This document shows positions 33,315-42,628 of a DNA stretch of 64,000 nucleotides, one piece after another. Below the pieces are notes generated by a model that was not told the DNA's origin, did not search any database, and saw nothing but the letters and a program-made list of their open reading frames with translations. The position numbers and the translations under genes were made by a program. Positions within the stretch are counted from its first letter, which is position 1, and every line of letters starts with the position of its first letter. The stretch is from Saprolegnia diclina VS20 (lineage: Eukaryota; Oomycota; Saprolegniomycetes; Saprolegniales; Saprolegniaceae), in NCBI RefSeq assembly GCF_000281045.1, contig NW_008246072.1:716399-780398 (forward strand). Reading direction: 5' to 3'.

Positions 33315-34712
33315 ATGGATCCGCTGCGGTCGCTTGAGAGCCACTTGGCGGCCATCGACCTCCTCGAGGCCCAAGACGGCGCGGCCGACGTCGTTGCGAT
33401 TCCTTCGTACGGTATGCGCCGTAGCATCTCGCTGCTCATCCCCGACAGGCCGCTCAAGTCTCTTGGGCTACAAGCCGCGCGCTTCTGGGACGAGACGTCT
33501 GGCAGCAAGGAAGATGCTCTCTTGTGGCCGTCAACGCCGATCGTGACGCGGGACGACCGCACTGACAGCCTTGTTGGCGCGCAGGTACGCGACTCGATGG
33601 CTCTTGGATGCACGGAGACAGCGTAGGTGCAGCCACTGCAAGCCATGGCGAGTGACTCGGACGAAGCCAAGGCGTTCAGTGGGCTTCTCACCTCGACGTC
33701 GGCGACATTGGGCGCCGAGTCTGCCGTACGAAATCGCATTCGAAGTCATGACTTTTCACTGCCATGGGCTATGCTAGCGCCTCTTTGCTCGACTGCAGCA
33801 ACGACTCTTGGAGCAGCACGCCGCCGAGGTCGTGCGGCTCAACGCGACGCACCGCCACGAGCTCGATGCGCAGAGAGTACCGATTCGCTGGTATCTGTAT
33901 CTTGGTGGCGACAGCGTTTCTAGCGATCGGTACACGCCGTCTCGTCCAAGCAGCAGCGCCTGCAGACCATCGCCGCGCGGCAAGAGGCCATTCTCTTGCG
34001 CGTCGCGGACGCACTGCAACGACGCACTCTCGACACGGTACGTCAATATGGGCGCTGGAAACGGTGCGATAGTAACGAGGTAGCGTCGGCGGTGGTCGAG
34101 CGCATACTCGGCCGGTCGGTGTCTCCATGCATGGACGCAGTACATGCTGGCGCGTCGGCAAAAGCGCCAGCACCTGCGCCGCGCCCTATCGCTTTACATT
34201 TCGGTGGGTCCCGCCGATGCTGCGCTACTGACGTTGCTGGGTAGCGACTGCCCCGCCGTCCGTTCCAGCACTGGCGCTCGTACATCCGCGCCCAGGCACA
34301 AAGCCGGTCAGCTCAAACGCAAAGCAGTGCGCACGCACAAGAAATCTACGCGCTGCAAGATGCCCACACAGCCGAGCTTCACGAGGTTTTGACCACCAAA
34401 TCCTAGAGTACACGTACACACATTGATGTAGCTGCGCGACCAGCTGCACCGGGCGCAGATTGACATGGATGCATATGCGCTCGAGAAGACCCGCCTCGTA
34501 CAGTTCATTCCATACAACTTGGGTCCGGAAGCAGGCTGATGTAGGAGGAAGACGTGCGGCGAGTCTTCTTGAGGGGCGTCTCGGCCATGAATTTGGAAGC
34601 GCTGAGTTTGTTTCGGTCGCGGCCACGCGATGAGATGGCGCTCGATGCCGACGACAGCGAGCCCCGCCCGTCGCACGCGATACCAACGCCGCTGTACAGC
34701 ACTCGCTCGTAG
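33315..34712 (+). CDS. POC5: POC5-like centriolar protein, eight exons, 358 aa
   Basis: Exons 33315-33584, 33627-33725, 33778-33876, 33924-34037, 34084-34203, 34245-34385, 34432-34497 and 34545-34712 all join in phase 0 and close in frame. The central part is coiled coil, rich in Arg, Gln, Leu and Glu (RLFARLQQRLLEQHAAEVV). Trp-containing repeats (RRRWSSAYSAW..., FQHWRSYI) resemble centrin-binding segments. The C-terminal RRVFLRGVSAMNLEALSLF matches my memory of the most conserved part of POC5, a centrin-binding protein needed for centriole elongation. The start follows the cyclase stop by only 64 bp on the same strand. The name rests mainly on the C-terminal motif. Confidence 0.62.
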
Positions 34713-34809
34713 CGCCCTTCTGCCATGGAGAAGGTTGCTGCACGAACAAGGGTTCACTGCTTGCATACACGTCCACCCACTCAAACAATACTTATGTACG
34801 TTGGCACGG

Positions 34810-36924
34810 TTATCCCTCGTCGTCGTCGTCGTCCAAACGCGGGGCTTCGGGCGCGCCGTCGGTGACTTTGCGGCGCGCATTCATTGTCAGCACGTCGTGG
34901 AAGGCTTCCTTCTTGATGCCTGGCCACGGCGACGCCAGTAGGAGCGTGAAGCGGCAGCCACAAGCAACTACGTGGCTCATTGCACATCGGCCGAGGAGAT
35001 GGATGCGGGCGTACTCGAGGCCACGGGGCCGTAGCCCCATGTCTTGACGGCGGCGATGACGTCGGGGTCGGGTGCAATCTCGTTGGGTGTCGGGCGACCG
35101 AGGCACCCGGATGTATTTCGGCCCCATGTAAAGACCGAGCCGTCGGCACCGAGCGCGACCGAGTGGTACGCCGAGACATGGACATCGACGCACTTGACCT
35201 TTCGACGCTGCAGCTCTGGCACACGAGCTACGCAGCAGATCAAGCAGGATCCACGGACTCGAACGATGTACTGGGGAGCAAAGCTTGTTTCTGTTTGCCG
35301 AGACCGAGCTGACCGTGCAGACCTGTCCCGAACGCGTAGACCCACCCGCCGGCGTGTCGCAGTGAGGTGGAGGACGCTGCTTTCGTGCGCGGAGCTGCAA
35401 TGCAGAGCGTGTGCCAGTTCCCGCAGGTGACGCGCAAGACAAAGTCGGCTTCGAGCGATGTCACGAGCGTCGGTGCAATGACGTCACCGGTCGTCTGGAG
35501 ACCGAGACGGCCGCCGTCGCCGCAACCAAACGTATATAGATGGCCGGCCGTCGTGACGACCCCCGTGTGGACGGCGCCGCATGCCACGGACGACACTTTG
35601 ACCGGCACCGGAAAGGACACGAGCGTCGGTGACGGAAAACACACTTGGAGGTGCTGGTCCTTGATGCCTTCCCGCTTGGTACTGCCGACGCCCAGCTGGC
35701 CTCTACGATAGACATTGATACGATCGAAATATCAATTGCATTCTTGCACCCCCAGGCGGCGCCAAAGGCGTACACGTGGCCGCCGTTCGTGCTGACGACC
35801 GTGTGGCAGTGACCGACACCGACACTCGTGACCACCATGTTGCGCAAGTTTTCGAGCAACTGCGGCCCCGGCGCCTATGGTACACAGTAGAACCAACTAT
35901 AAGACCTGGGTGTGCACCTCGGGCGCGCGCACGTGGCCAAGGCCGAGTTCGCCAAAATCGTTTTTGCCCCATCCAAAGCACTGCCCGGACGAGTTGAGCG
36001 CAACGACGTGGCCCGATGCGCGCGAGCAGGAGATGCTCACCACCTCCTCAACGCGAAGGCTCCGGACGACCCGGGGGAGAAGAAAGGTATCGCTTTGTGA
36101 GCCGTGGTCGCCTTCTTGGTTGACGTCGTGCACCTCGAGCGGCAGGTGCCCAATCGGCGCGACGCCATTGCCACCCCAGCCGTACACTTCCCCGTCGGCC
36201 GAGAGCGCGTAGGCAAAGTCCGCATCAAATCCCTACGCGCCAATATTGTCCTTGGCAACAGGAAAAAATACGACTAAGTTACCGTAAACACTTGGACGAT
36301 TTGCCGCCCTTTGAACGCCATGATTTCGGTCGGACTCGCCATGGCGTCCCGATGCCCAAGGCCGAGCTGGCCTGCAAAGTTGTTGCCACAGCCAAACACG
36401 CCGCCCGACACTACCCGTCGCTCATATTTGCGCTGTTGCAATCATCACGTGCTTACCTTCGAGACGCTCGCGCTTCCGGGCTTCCTTCTCGAGCTGCTTT
36501 CGCCGGGCTTCGATCGCAGCCGCGTTGACCCAATCTTGAAGCCGAGCGACAAGTGCGACCTTCTTTCCGTCCAAGTCGACGCCGAGGAGGTCCGCGGCCG
36601 CGCGGAGCTGGCGCGTAGAGAGCTTGGTAAAGTCGACGGTGACCCAGAACTCGCGCGTCTTGGGGTACGACGCGATCGGGACGCCCTGCGTATTTGTCGT
36701 TCGTCCACTTGTGTCGTGCTTAGAGTTACCTTGTACGTGGCAGGTGGCAGCCGGACCCAGGACGACGACGACGCCCGCGGTGACGCCGCCACCTGCTGGT
36801 ACGGGTCGTGCGATCGCTTGTGCTCGCCTTCCATGCGCATTTGCGACCGCAATTGGTCTTGCTGCATGTCGAGCACCTTCTTGGCGCGCTGGAGGCGAAT
36901 GCGCTCGAGCGGGTTCTGCAGCAT
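34810..36924 (-). CDS. SAP domain - RCC1 repeat protein, eight exons, 601 aa
   Basis: Exons 36730-36924, 36457-36685, 36283-36410, 35906-36232, 35750-35874, 35272-35702, 35015-35227 and 34810-34967. The N-terminus is basic and coiled (LERIRLQRAKKVLDMQQ). A SAP motif, a DNA/RNA-binding helix pair, follows at residues 84-116 (KLSTRQLRAAADLLGVDL), then an Arg/Lys/Glu helix. From residue 145 on, RCC1 repeats form a beta-propeller: FGCGNNFAGQLGLGH, YGWGGNG, FGWGKNDFGELGLGH, YTFGCGDGGRLGL, YAFGTGLHGQLGLGK, FTWGRNTSGCLG. The tail is acidic (DDDDDE). One intron, 35875-35905, is just 31 bp. Likely nuclear or chromatin-linked; whether it is a Ran exchange factor cannot be said. Confidence 0.85.
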
Positions 36925-37543
36925 CAGTCGCCGATCCGAACGTTTCACGCACGTTTGAATCGTAGACGTTCAATGTGTGTGTGCTCCAAGCGCTTGCACC
37001 AAAAGCGACTTGTTTTGGCCACGAACGATAAGCTCTTATTGGCGTTGCGGACGACACAAGCTGCCACGTCAACGGCAAACTCGCAGTGCAAAGTTACTTG
37101 CCGAGGCCACCAGCTGACGGGGAAGAACACATGTACGCACTCATGCGGATGATCTGCTGCATTTGATGTCAACTGCCAAGCGGGAGGAGCTCGCGCTCGG
37201 CCAGCGCAAGCTCGAGCTCGAGCAGCAGCGGTTCCTTCTCGACAAGGCGGAGCGTGAAGCCCGCTTCCATTTGGAACGAACGGAGCGCGAGACGCAGCTC
37301 GAGTGTATGCGCTGCACGATCGAGTTTATGCACACCAAATTTATGTCCAGGAGCACGAGTCGTCGATAGTCCAGTCAAGCTTGAGGAGGTCGCTAGTCGT
37401 AGTAAGGTGGAAAACATGTCCTAAGTTTGCGCTCATCGGGAATTGCAGTGTTTAAATTCGGGTCTTGACGGATTGGAATTTCGAGCCAATCAAATCGCGT
37501 CGTTCCAACGAGCCAATCACACGAGGCTCACGGCAACGGAGGA
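36925..37543. other. Divergent intergenic region with a small coiled-coil frame
   Basis: Separates the minus-strand SAP-RCC1 gene from the plus-strand SAP30BP gene. The only protein-like content is the frame listed at 37166-37369. Confidence 0.45.
37166..37369 (+). pseudogene. Orphan coiled-coil reading frame, possible terminal exon or gene relic
   Basis: A 67-codon ATG frame encodes a highly charged helix (RKLELEQQRFLLDKAEREAR). This composition is common at the C-terminus of Myb/SANT-like DNA-binding proteins, including transposon-derived ones, in oomycetes. No matching upstream exon was found on this strand, because the sequence before it is the SAP-RCC1 gene in antisense. It may be a relic or a chance frame. 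Confidence 0.3.
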
Positions 37544-38068
37544 ATGGCGCTGTGGAACCCACTGGGCCTCGCCGGCTATGGCTCCGACTCGGACGAGAGC
37601 GACGCGGGCGGGATGAGCCCACCTGCGGCGCCGTATCACACCTCGCCCAACCCTGCGCCGGCGCCGACCGAGAAGCCGGCGCAGGCAGAAGCGCGGGCGC
37701 ACGAACGACATGGCGATGGCCTGCCCGAGCTGCCGCCGCTGCCAACGGGCGCATGCAGGCCGGCGACGCAAGCCAAGGTCGACCAGTACATTGCGCACAC
37801 ACAGCGTGGTCTGAGCTTCACGGCGAGTCTTCGCAGCAAGAAGGAGTTTGACAACCCGTACATTCTCGAGAAGGTTGTCGACTACTTTAGCATCGAGGAG
37901 ATGCAGAGCAACATGGACAAGGCCAAGTTCAATCCGTACGGATACCACGTGGGCGACAACTACAACCGCCTCGCGCTCGCGCTGCGCTCAGAGCAGGAGG
38001 CGTTTGCGCAGCAGTGCGAACTCAATCCGACTCTGCGCTTCACCGCGCCATCGTCGTTTGCAAACTAG
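37544..38068 (+). CDS. SAP30BP: SAP30-binding protein / HCNGP family, 174 aa
   Basis: Nuclear protein linked in animals to transcriptional repression and to splicing of short introns. Intronless. The N-terminal 60 residues are acidic, then Pro/Ala-rich. The HCNGP domain occupies the second half: NPYILEKVVDYFSIEEM followed by NMDKAKFNPYGYHVGDNYNRL, the family's most conserved block. It is shorter than the human protein (308 residues) because the C-terminal extension is missing; it ends soon after the domain. Of note, SAP30BP is reported to help splice short introns in humans, and this genome's introns are nearly all very short; any link here is inference. Confidence 0.88.
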   Translation: MALWNPLGLAGYGSDSDESDAGGMSPPAAPYHTSPNPAPAPTEKPAQAEARAHERHGDGLPELPPLPTGACRPATQAKVDQYIAHTQRGLSFTASLRSKKEFDNPYILEKVVDYFSIEEMQSNMDKAKFNPYGYHVGDNYNRLALALRSEQEAFAQQCELNPTLRFTAPSSFAN

Positions 38069-38308
38069 ATAGTATAAACTCCAAAAACAGCCAACTCTCA
38101 TATCTCCTTACTGCATTTGTTTGTGTCGTAGCTTTGGGCAGTGTACACACTGCAGCGAGGGTCGAGCCATCGTCCACGAATTGCCGGCATCTAGACCGCA
38201 CTACATGGACAAAGCTAGCGCTAAATGGAGTCATACCAGCGATACACGCTTGCACTGATTGGCCGGTCATGGCTTCACCACTGCCCAGATACAACAAGAA
38301 CCAGTGTC

Positions 38309-38863
38309 TTAATGCTGCGCATTCTTCTCGGCCAGCATTAAGGGGTACGCCTGGCCCTTGCCGACGCCTTTGCAAAACCCACGGGCGATCGCGGCGTCCA
38401 GCGCGGCGACCTTGGGCGTTGTGTCACGAATCACGTCCTTCCATTGCGCGACGCTGGCTGTCGCGGCGCTCACGAGGCCGCGCAGATGCTCGGTGGTACC
38501 GTCAAACTGCCGCTTGGCGTTGCCCCACAGCGTCGCTTGGGTCTTGAGGTGGAGATACAGCCGGTGCTGGACAACACCGAGCTCTTTTGTGGCTTTTACG
38601 CGTTTGTCTTCGGCTGTTTTGAGCGCTGCCTTGAGCGCTTTGGCCTCGGCCACACTGCGCATCAGGGTTGCGCAGTGGGCGCACGGCAGTGGCAGCGTGT
38701 GCACCTTGCAACGCGGGGCAAGCGGCGACGTATCGATCTCGTGGAGCTCCAGCGGGTGGTCGTAGAGGCACTTGGCGCGCCGGTGAAAGGCGTGGCAGAC
38801 GCCGGTGCGGGCAAAGTCGGGGCACACGGCGCGCTGGTTGTCTTGCGGGTACAACGATCGCAT
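38309..38863 (-). CDS. CCCH zinc-finger protein, 184 aa
   Basis: The ATG at 38863 gives MRSLYPQDNQRAVCPDFARTG. A CCCH finger is present as CPDFARTGVCHAFHRRAKCLYDH, spacing C-x8-C-x8-C-x3-H, near residues 14-36, typical of RNA-binding fingers. A second Cys/His patch, RCKVHTLPLPCAHC, follows at about residue 55. The remainder is helical and Ala/Lys-rich, without further domains. It begins only 35 bp after the stop of the AAA+ gene on the same strand, and its RCxVxTLxxPCxH patch is echoed at the end of that AAA+ protein. Confidence 0.7.
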   Translation of the reverse strand: MRSLYPQDNQRAVCPDFARTGVCHAFHRRAKCLYDHPLELHEIDTSPLAPRCKVHTLPLPCAHCATLMRSVAEAKALKAALKTAEDKRVKATKELGVVQHRLYLHLKTQATLWGNAKRQFDGTTEHLRGLVSAATASVAQWKDVIRDTTPKVAALDAAIARGFCKGVGKGQAYPLMLAEKNAQH

Positions 38864-38898
38864 GTGCGACACCTAAGCCGCGTCACTCCTTGCCAATT

Positions 38899-40196
38899 TT
38901 ACTTCAAGAATCGACCGAGGACCTTGGCGTACATCTTGTCCAAAGTGATGTGCTTGCACGGTGGAAGGAGCGTGCACACAGTGCAGCGCCGAAGCGGAAA
39001 TGTGACCTCTGGGATCGAAAGGACTCGGCTGTTTGTCTCCGCGCCTGTATTTGCCGGCAACGATTTGCGAACGTTCTCGGTGCTGAGGTAGTGGTGCGTC
39101 AGAAACAGCTTCTGGAGCAGCTGCACGGTTGGGACACATTTGGCTTTTCTTCGTGCGACGAGCGACTCGATCGCCGACCGCTCATAGCCAATCTACGGTC
39201 GCCAGGGACCCTTAATGTTCTTGTTGGACTATCGCATTTGGATACGCGTTCAGAAGTGCAGATGCGCAGAACCTTCTCGAGCACGTGCGCGGGTGTGAGC
39301 GGCACCAACGGAATGCACTTGCTCGACGACTAGGCATCGATAAGACTCGGAAAGCGACGATACCCGAAGGACGGCGTACGCGGATCTGCTCGGTGACGCG
39401 GCTCGCATCGGGCGTCACGGTCAAGATGAAGTAAATGGACTTGGTGTTGATCGTGTCCCATATCGGGCCGAGCGTGTGCTGCTGCACGCGGGGGTTGAGC
39501 CTACGCAGGTGCTTTGACGATGGCGCACGAGACTGTGTCCGGCTACCGATCAAAGTTCTCGATCGCAATGTAGAGGTACTTGTCGACCAGCACCGTGTGC
39601 TTTTCGTGGTACCGCGTGAACGCCTGGACCTTGACAAGCAAATCGCGCTCACTACCGTACACATGTCAGATCGTACTTGGCATCCGCTGCCAACTCAATC
39701 TGGTCGGCTTCCAGCGACAAGGTGCATCGCTTGCGCTCGGCCACCGCGGGGTACAAGTGCGCCAGAAGCAGTTGCATGTACGACGTCTTGCCGACGCCGG
39801 GCGGCCCCTACCACGCTGCGTGAGAGACCGTTGACGCCCGAGGCGCTACGAGGATGAGGATGTTTTGGCCGCGCTCCTTGGGCGACACGGGCTGGCTCAA
39901 AAGTGTGAGCTGCTCGACGGCGCTCTCGTTGTTGAGAAAATCACTCGCCTACAAGCTCCCTAAGTCGAAGGCGGCGGCGACGACGGCGAACGGTCTGTGG
40001 TCGCATCGTGATGCCCCTGCATGCCACATGAGGTATGCAAGGCGAGAGAAGGTACGCACCAGTCGGCCGCCTTGTCGCTCTCGTTGGGGCTGCGTGGCTT
40101 GGCCGGACAGGGATAGGCCAAGAAGAGCTTGTCCGTCGCATTGAGGAAGCCATAGCGTTCGCGCCAGTCGCCCGTCTTGTCCGCGTGCCCCTTCAT
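38899..40196 (-). CDS. AAA+ clamp-loader/ORC-like ATPase, about 324 aa
   Basis: Exons read as 40056-40196, 39850-39948, 39677-39807, 39547-39651, 39380-39500, 39246-39329 and 38899-39192. Walker A is GPPGVGKTS, directly after an intron (39808-39849). The Walker B position reads YLYIAIENFDRL, so the usual DE is EN, suggesting weak or lost hydrolysis. Downstream TVTPDASRVTEQI and a helical lid domain follow the layout of ORC/CDC6- and RFC-type proteins. The C-terminus has a Cys/His patch RCTVCTLLPPCKH. Two points are uncertain: the first intron (39949-40055, about 107 bp) may contain another exon, and the intron 39652-39676 would be only 25 bp, with a 68-bp alternative. The frame is open upstream of the ATG, so the start may be further out. 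Confidence 0.6.
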
Positions 40197-40616
40197 GATC
40201 CAATGTGCCAGCTGGTGTTGTAAAAAACGCGTCTGTTGGCGTTAAACGCAATAAAACGTAGGTGTTTTGATTGTTGCTGCCACTTATTGCCACTCGAACT
40301 CAGAGGACGCTGGACATCCCACAGAATCAAGCGTGCGGCGACCACTACAACTCCCGTCACCGAGAGCTTGCACCCAAGCACACCACTCTGCTACATAACC
40401 AGTACTACATGTATTAGTACAGGACCAGCGACGCTGGCTTGCCCACGGCCTTGGTCCCATCGCATATCACTCCAACGTACTGTACGCTGCAACAAATGGG
40501 GCGTATTGCCATTGGCGTCGATCCATACCGTTACTCTGGCGCCGTTGCCAACGGGCAAGGTTGGCACGTTCGAATTCGGTTTAAACGTCATTTAACGCAT
40601 TTCTTGTTCGCCGAGC
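40197..40616. other. Divergent intergenic region
   Basis: Between the AAA+ gene (minus) and the multispan membrane protein (plus). GTCATTTAACGCATTTCTTG at 40587-40606 resembles an initiator for the plus-strand gene. Confidence 0.4.
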
Positions 40617-41240
40617 ATGGTCACGGACGACCTCGCGCCGCACAAGCGCGAAGCCATCGTGCGCAAGGTGCTCATCGGGCTCTGTGCGTGGATCGCATGC
40701 GCGGCCATGACGCCCTTCAAGGACGGACCCTCGGACAAGTTTGCGGGCGGCATGGGCTGCATGGCGCTCTTCTTCTCCATCATGGACCTGCCGTACCACG
40801 CCCGCTTCAAGCGCATCGTAAGCGGCTTCGTCGGCGGCGCGCTCGTGGCCGCCGGCGTCTGGGTCCTTGTCAGCACCGACTGCAGCGGCGACTTGTGCAG
40901 CTACGCGTACGCGGCAGTTGTCTTTCTCTTTGCGACAGCGCTCCTCGAGGCTCTGGCATGGCGCCTCGTGTGCCCCAACCTCGTCATGGCAGCGGACGAC
41001 GACTTCAGTCGCAAGCGCGCCGAGGCCTTTCTCTGCTACCTCCTCTGCATCGACCGCATTCTCTTGTGTGTCTACCTCGCGGCGGCCATCCTCGTCGTCG
41101 TGGCCGTCTCGCTCAACTCGTCCGCCACGTTTGTGCTCGCCGCGTTCCTCCAGTTCCTCCAGCTCACGAGCACGTGGATCCAGCTGCGCAGCGTGCGCAA
41201 GAACCTCTCGATCGAAGCCACGTTCGTCGAGGCGCCTTGA
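40617..41240 (+). CDS. Multispan membrane protein of unknown function, 207 aa
   Basis: Intronless, ATG at 40617. Five or six hydrophobic segments are visible: IVRKVLIGLCAWIACAAM, GMGCMALFFSIMD, IVSGFVGGALVAAGVWVLV, YAAVVFLFATALLEALAW, FLCYLLCIDRILLCVYLAAA with ILVVVAVSLNS, and FVLAAFLQFLQLTS. No signal peptide and no catalytic motif. The arrangement could be MARVEL-like or a small oomycete-specific family; neither can be shown here. Confidence 0.7.
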   Translation: MVTDDLAPHKREAIVRKVLIGLCAWIACAAMTPFKDGPSDKFAGGMGCMALFFSIMDLPYHARFKRIVSGFVGGALVAAGVWVLVSTDCSGDLCSYAYAAVVFLFATALLEALAWRLVCPNLVMAADDDFSRKRAEAFLCYLLCIDRILLCVYLAAAILVVVAVSLNSSATFVLAAFLQFLQLTSTWIQLRSVRKNLSIEATFVEAP

Positions 41241-42628
41241 AACACCCGTCTTGTGGGCTTTAGTACGCTAGTCAATGTATATTCCAACTTGTTCCTACTT
41301 GCATCCGTGCAAGCCAGCCATACCACTGATGCCAATAAGATCTGGAGGCGACCCATGTGTGACGTGGCACGCTGCAAGGCGACTGCACATAATTCTCAGC
41401 AACGTGTCAATGACACCCATCGGTGTGGACGACGCTTAATCGGAGGTTTATTAAGAACGAAGCAGGAGGATCTGGCTTGTTCGGCGTAGTGCACTAGGCA
41501 GCGAATGTCTTTTACCCGAAACAAAGAAGTGAGAGAGATCGCGAGAGGAAATATATCGGTGTGGCATTTTGAGATGTGCTTGTCAGAGGGGCAAGAAGCG
41601 CACGAGTAGGGCGTGGATGCTCGAAGGCTCAAGGTGGCGTGTCGAGATCGTTGCGGACGCGGTCGGTGCGAGTCTCTTGCATTGCAGCTTGCATCAAGAG
41701 ACTCGATGCCAGCGATACCTGCATCTGGCGCTGGTTTGCCACGTGGTGCTAACGCCACTTTTTTACTCGTTCGCGCCGGAATCTGGGAATCTAGAAATCT
41801 GATTGCTCATCTTTGCTCTGCAGGGTCTTCGCCTTTTCAAGGCCTGCCAAAGCGCACACCTCCATGTCATGATCACAACTGGGACTTTGTGACTCGAATT
41901 GTGTGTCGGTAGCGCTCACCAACGTGCTGCGTGCCGGTACTACAGCCTCAAAATTTGCAGCAGCAGCAGCTCTGTGATCGTCTTATCACAGAGCATCCAC
42001 AGAACCAGCTTTGGAGGAGCTCCGCGTGATCCACAGCCGTGCGACAACTCTGCTCGCGTCCTGCGACGTGCTGTGTAAATCCGCCAGCGTTCGCCTCTAA
42101 AATCCAAAACTTTGGCGGCGAGTTCAAGCGTTGCACATGCTTTTGAAGCACGCTCGTGTCGCCACGATAGCTACGTTCAGCGTCCTCGCTGCGCCTTCTA
42201 TGGGATTCATCCGGCACCTACAACTACAAACCGGGAGGGGGTGGGAGGATGCACCGGGTTTGAGGTACCGCCTCGAGGGTGCTGCCGTGTACACTGCCAT
42301 TTTGGATCGTCGACAAGGAATCGTGCAAGAAACAAAGTCGAGAATTCAGGAAAAACCACCTTTCACCAGCTGGGTTGAGTTTGCACTTGGGCGGTTTTGG
42401 CAAGATTCTGGCGCCAACGCCACCTGGGAAGTCCGCATTCTGCCGATTGGCCATCTGAAAATCAAATGATCCAATCATATCGCGTGCAGCCCGATACACG
42501 ACAGGCCATTGGTGCATTCGAATCGGGTAAAAGTCGGTTTGACACACACCCCGACCCAACGTCGCATGTCCACGCCAGCGCCGACGGTCAACCACTTCTT
42601 ATTTACATCTTCTCGCCACTCTATTACA
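41241..42628. other. Intergenic region, one weak small secreted-protein candidate
   Basis: About 1.4 kb with nothing recognisable apart from the frame at 42137-42469, listed separately. The part near 42600 is the leader of the kinase gene. Confidence 0.4.
42137..42469 (+). CDS. Possible small secreted protein, 110 aa
   Basis: The ATG at 42137 opens MLLKHARVATIATFSVLAAP, which could act as a signal peptide, followed by 87 ordinary residues with no Cys and no known motif. Oomycetes encode many small secreted proteins, but there is no RXLR or similar motif and no support beyond the open frame. It may be chance. Confidence 0.25.
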   Translation: MLLKHARVATIATFSVLAAPSMGFIRHLQLQTGRGWEDAPGLRYRLEGAAVYTAILDRRQGIVQETKSRIQEKPPFTSWVEFALGRFWQDSGANATWEVRILPIGHLKIK

